64,000 nt of DNA. Source: Amoebophrya sp. A120 (taxonomy: Eukaryota; Sar; Dinophyceae; Syndiniales; Amoebophryaceae). Where the stretch lies: positions 3,898,957 to 3,962,956 of the forward strand of contig CAJINV010000009.1 of the NCBI GenBank assembly GCA_905178155.1. Reading direction: 5' to 3'. Under the pieces are notes generated by a model. That model had not been told where the DNA came from. It saw only the letters and a program-made list of their open reading frames with translations, and made no database searches. Shown in pieces: positions 62,991 to 64,000 of this stretch (positions are counted from its first letter, which is position 1; the number at the start of each line of letters is the position of its first letter). The position numbers were made by a program, and so were the translations under genes.

Positions 62991-63650
62991 GCGGCCACCT
63001 TAATGGGCCGGCTCGTTGCCGCACGGAGTAGCGCGGCCGCGCCTTGCGTGTAGTTTTGGGAGGCCAAAAGGGGCCCGGTGGCTGTGAGTATTGCCCAAGA
63101 CCGCGGGCCGCGCACGGTAAACGAATCAGGCAGGCGCAATCTTAGGGCGCGGCCAGCAGCGCCAACACAGGCCACCGGCAGCAGGGTCGGCCTTCCGGTT
63201 CCAACGCGCGCAGCTGGCGCACCATATTCGGGGGGCCCTTTTGCCAAGCCCCGCGGCGGGCTTTTGATTGACTTCTTCTCGCGCTTGCTTTTGGGGGCGC
63301 TGGGTAGCAAAACGAAGGGAGGCAGCTGGCCACGAGACAACCCCTGCGGGCGTGAATTTTCGCAAATGAAGCCAGAGAACACGAAACGCGCAAGCGCTTT
63401 CAGATGAGTGGCACGACCAGCGGCCTGCGCAATGCGCCAGGCGGGGTGGGGGCTGCGGCTGCGGCTGTAGCACTCCCGCGCGGCGCTAATATATAAGCAA
63501 AAAACGGCGGAAAGTGGCCACTTGGAGCCCCGGGCGCGGGTACTTTTCGCGTTTTCGTTTTTCGCCCTTCCGCGCTTGGCGCTTCCGGCTGGCACAGCGG
63601 GACGGAGCGCCGCCCGCCCGGCAAGCAGGCGCACCCCCACCGGCGCGAGA
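61721..63650. other. Spacer, no gene seen
   Basis: Mixed composition, GC-rich after 62.7 kb. The inverted pair AGTCCGATAGG-like around 61875-61910 and the CA microsatellite are the only clear structures. Confidence 0.45.
62947..62988 (+). repeat. CA dinucleotide microsatellite
   Basis: Uninterrupted AC repeat, 21 units. Confidence 0.95.
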
Positions 63651-64000
63651 GGGGTAGATCAACAGGGGATTGATCTGTAGATCAATCCGAGCTTGATCCT
63701 CAGATCAATATTCGCCGATGCTATGAGACAAACGGGGACGGAGCAATCTGGGATTGATCTGTAGATCCATCCGAGATTGCTCCGTAGATCAACAGGGGTT
63801 TGATCGGTAGATCAGCAGGGGATTGATCTGTAGATCAATCCGAGATTGGTCCGCAGATCAATATTCGCCGATGCTATGAGACAAACAGGGATCAATCTGG
63901 GATTGATCTGTAGATCAGTCCGAGATTGATCCGCAGAGCAATATTCGCCGATGCTATGAGACAAACGGGGATCAATCTGGGATTGATCTGTAGATCAATC
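63651..64000 (+). repeat. Tandem repeat at the window end
   Basis: Units built from GATTGATCTGTAGATCAATC, CGAGATTGATCCGCAGATCA and ATATTCGCCGATGCTATGAG followed by ACAAAC. The last phrase recurs about every 80 to 150 bp, at about 63708, 63861 and 63941. The array runs off the window edge. Confidence 0.85.

Noticed and set aside
1-64000. tRNA, rRNA, riboswitch or bacterial-type promoter signals
   Set aside because: I saw no cloverleaf, rRNA core or operon-like spacing; nothing strong enough to list by eye.

Overview
The window is eukaryotic nuclear DNA. I infer an alveolate of the dinoflagellate lineage, most likely the parasitic syndinian Amoebophrya or a close relative. Three things point there. 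All twelve genes I can model lie on the + strand. Nearly every coding region is split by short inverted-repeat intron insertions (introners) that lack GT-AG ends. Conventional GT-AG introns are rare. Amoebophrya genomes are known for introners with inverted and direct repeats and for non-canonical splice sites. The species call is inference; the structures below were read from the sequence.

Gene order, all +: ADAT1-type adenosine deaminase (1217-7793); unknown 212-residue protein (8560-10103); poorly resolved gene (about 11131-12488); three tandem paralogues starting MSRHGS (13214-13790, 14585-15237, 15780-22905); protein with an N-terminal signal/anchor (24201-26687); phytanoyl-CoA dioxygenase-family protein (28715-32611); SYP7-like Qc-SNARE (33362-35588); C2H2/LRAT/RING membrane protein (36219-39572); 1,859-residue Cys-rich type I membrane protein (41195-48937); PP2A-type phosphatase with a very long acidic tail (49840-59040). 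From 59 to 64 kb I see no supportable gene: GC-rich spacer, an AT-rich island, a CA microsatellite and an ending tandem repeat that could be subtelomeric.

The main discovery is the introner system. By hand I count 68 elements plus one relic. Almost all begin TAT and end ATA, carry terminal inverted repeats (TIRs), and are flanked by a 5-bp direct repeat (39 perfect, 21 with 4 of 5 matching, 8 weaker). Removing the element plus one 5-bp copy restores the frame. Using this single rule, ten multi-exon genes (one with a single-base exception) reassemble into open frames whose lengths divide by three. At least eleven TIR families share this architecture, and almost all share an internal GCATGACAAA/TTTGTCATGC or GCATTACAAA/TTTGTAATGC motif. 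Families B and C occur in both orientations. One family-A element has grown to 5.9 kb by taking in a poly(A)-tailed non-LTR retrotransposon, yet its ends and target duplication are intact.

Other structures are a 438-bp near-perfect palindrome inside a GTGAAA-rich satellite (26.8-28.3 kb), a 1,354-bp foldback element inside the deaminase gene, and a duplicated block of about 700 bp inside the giant intron.
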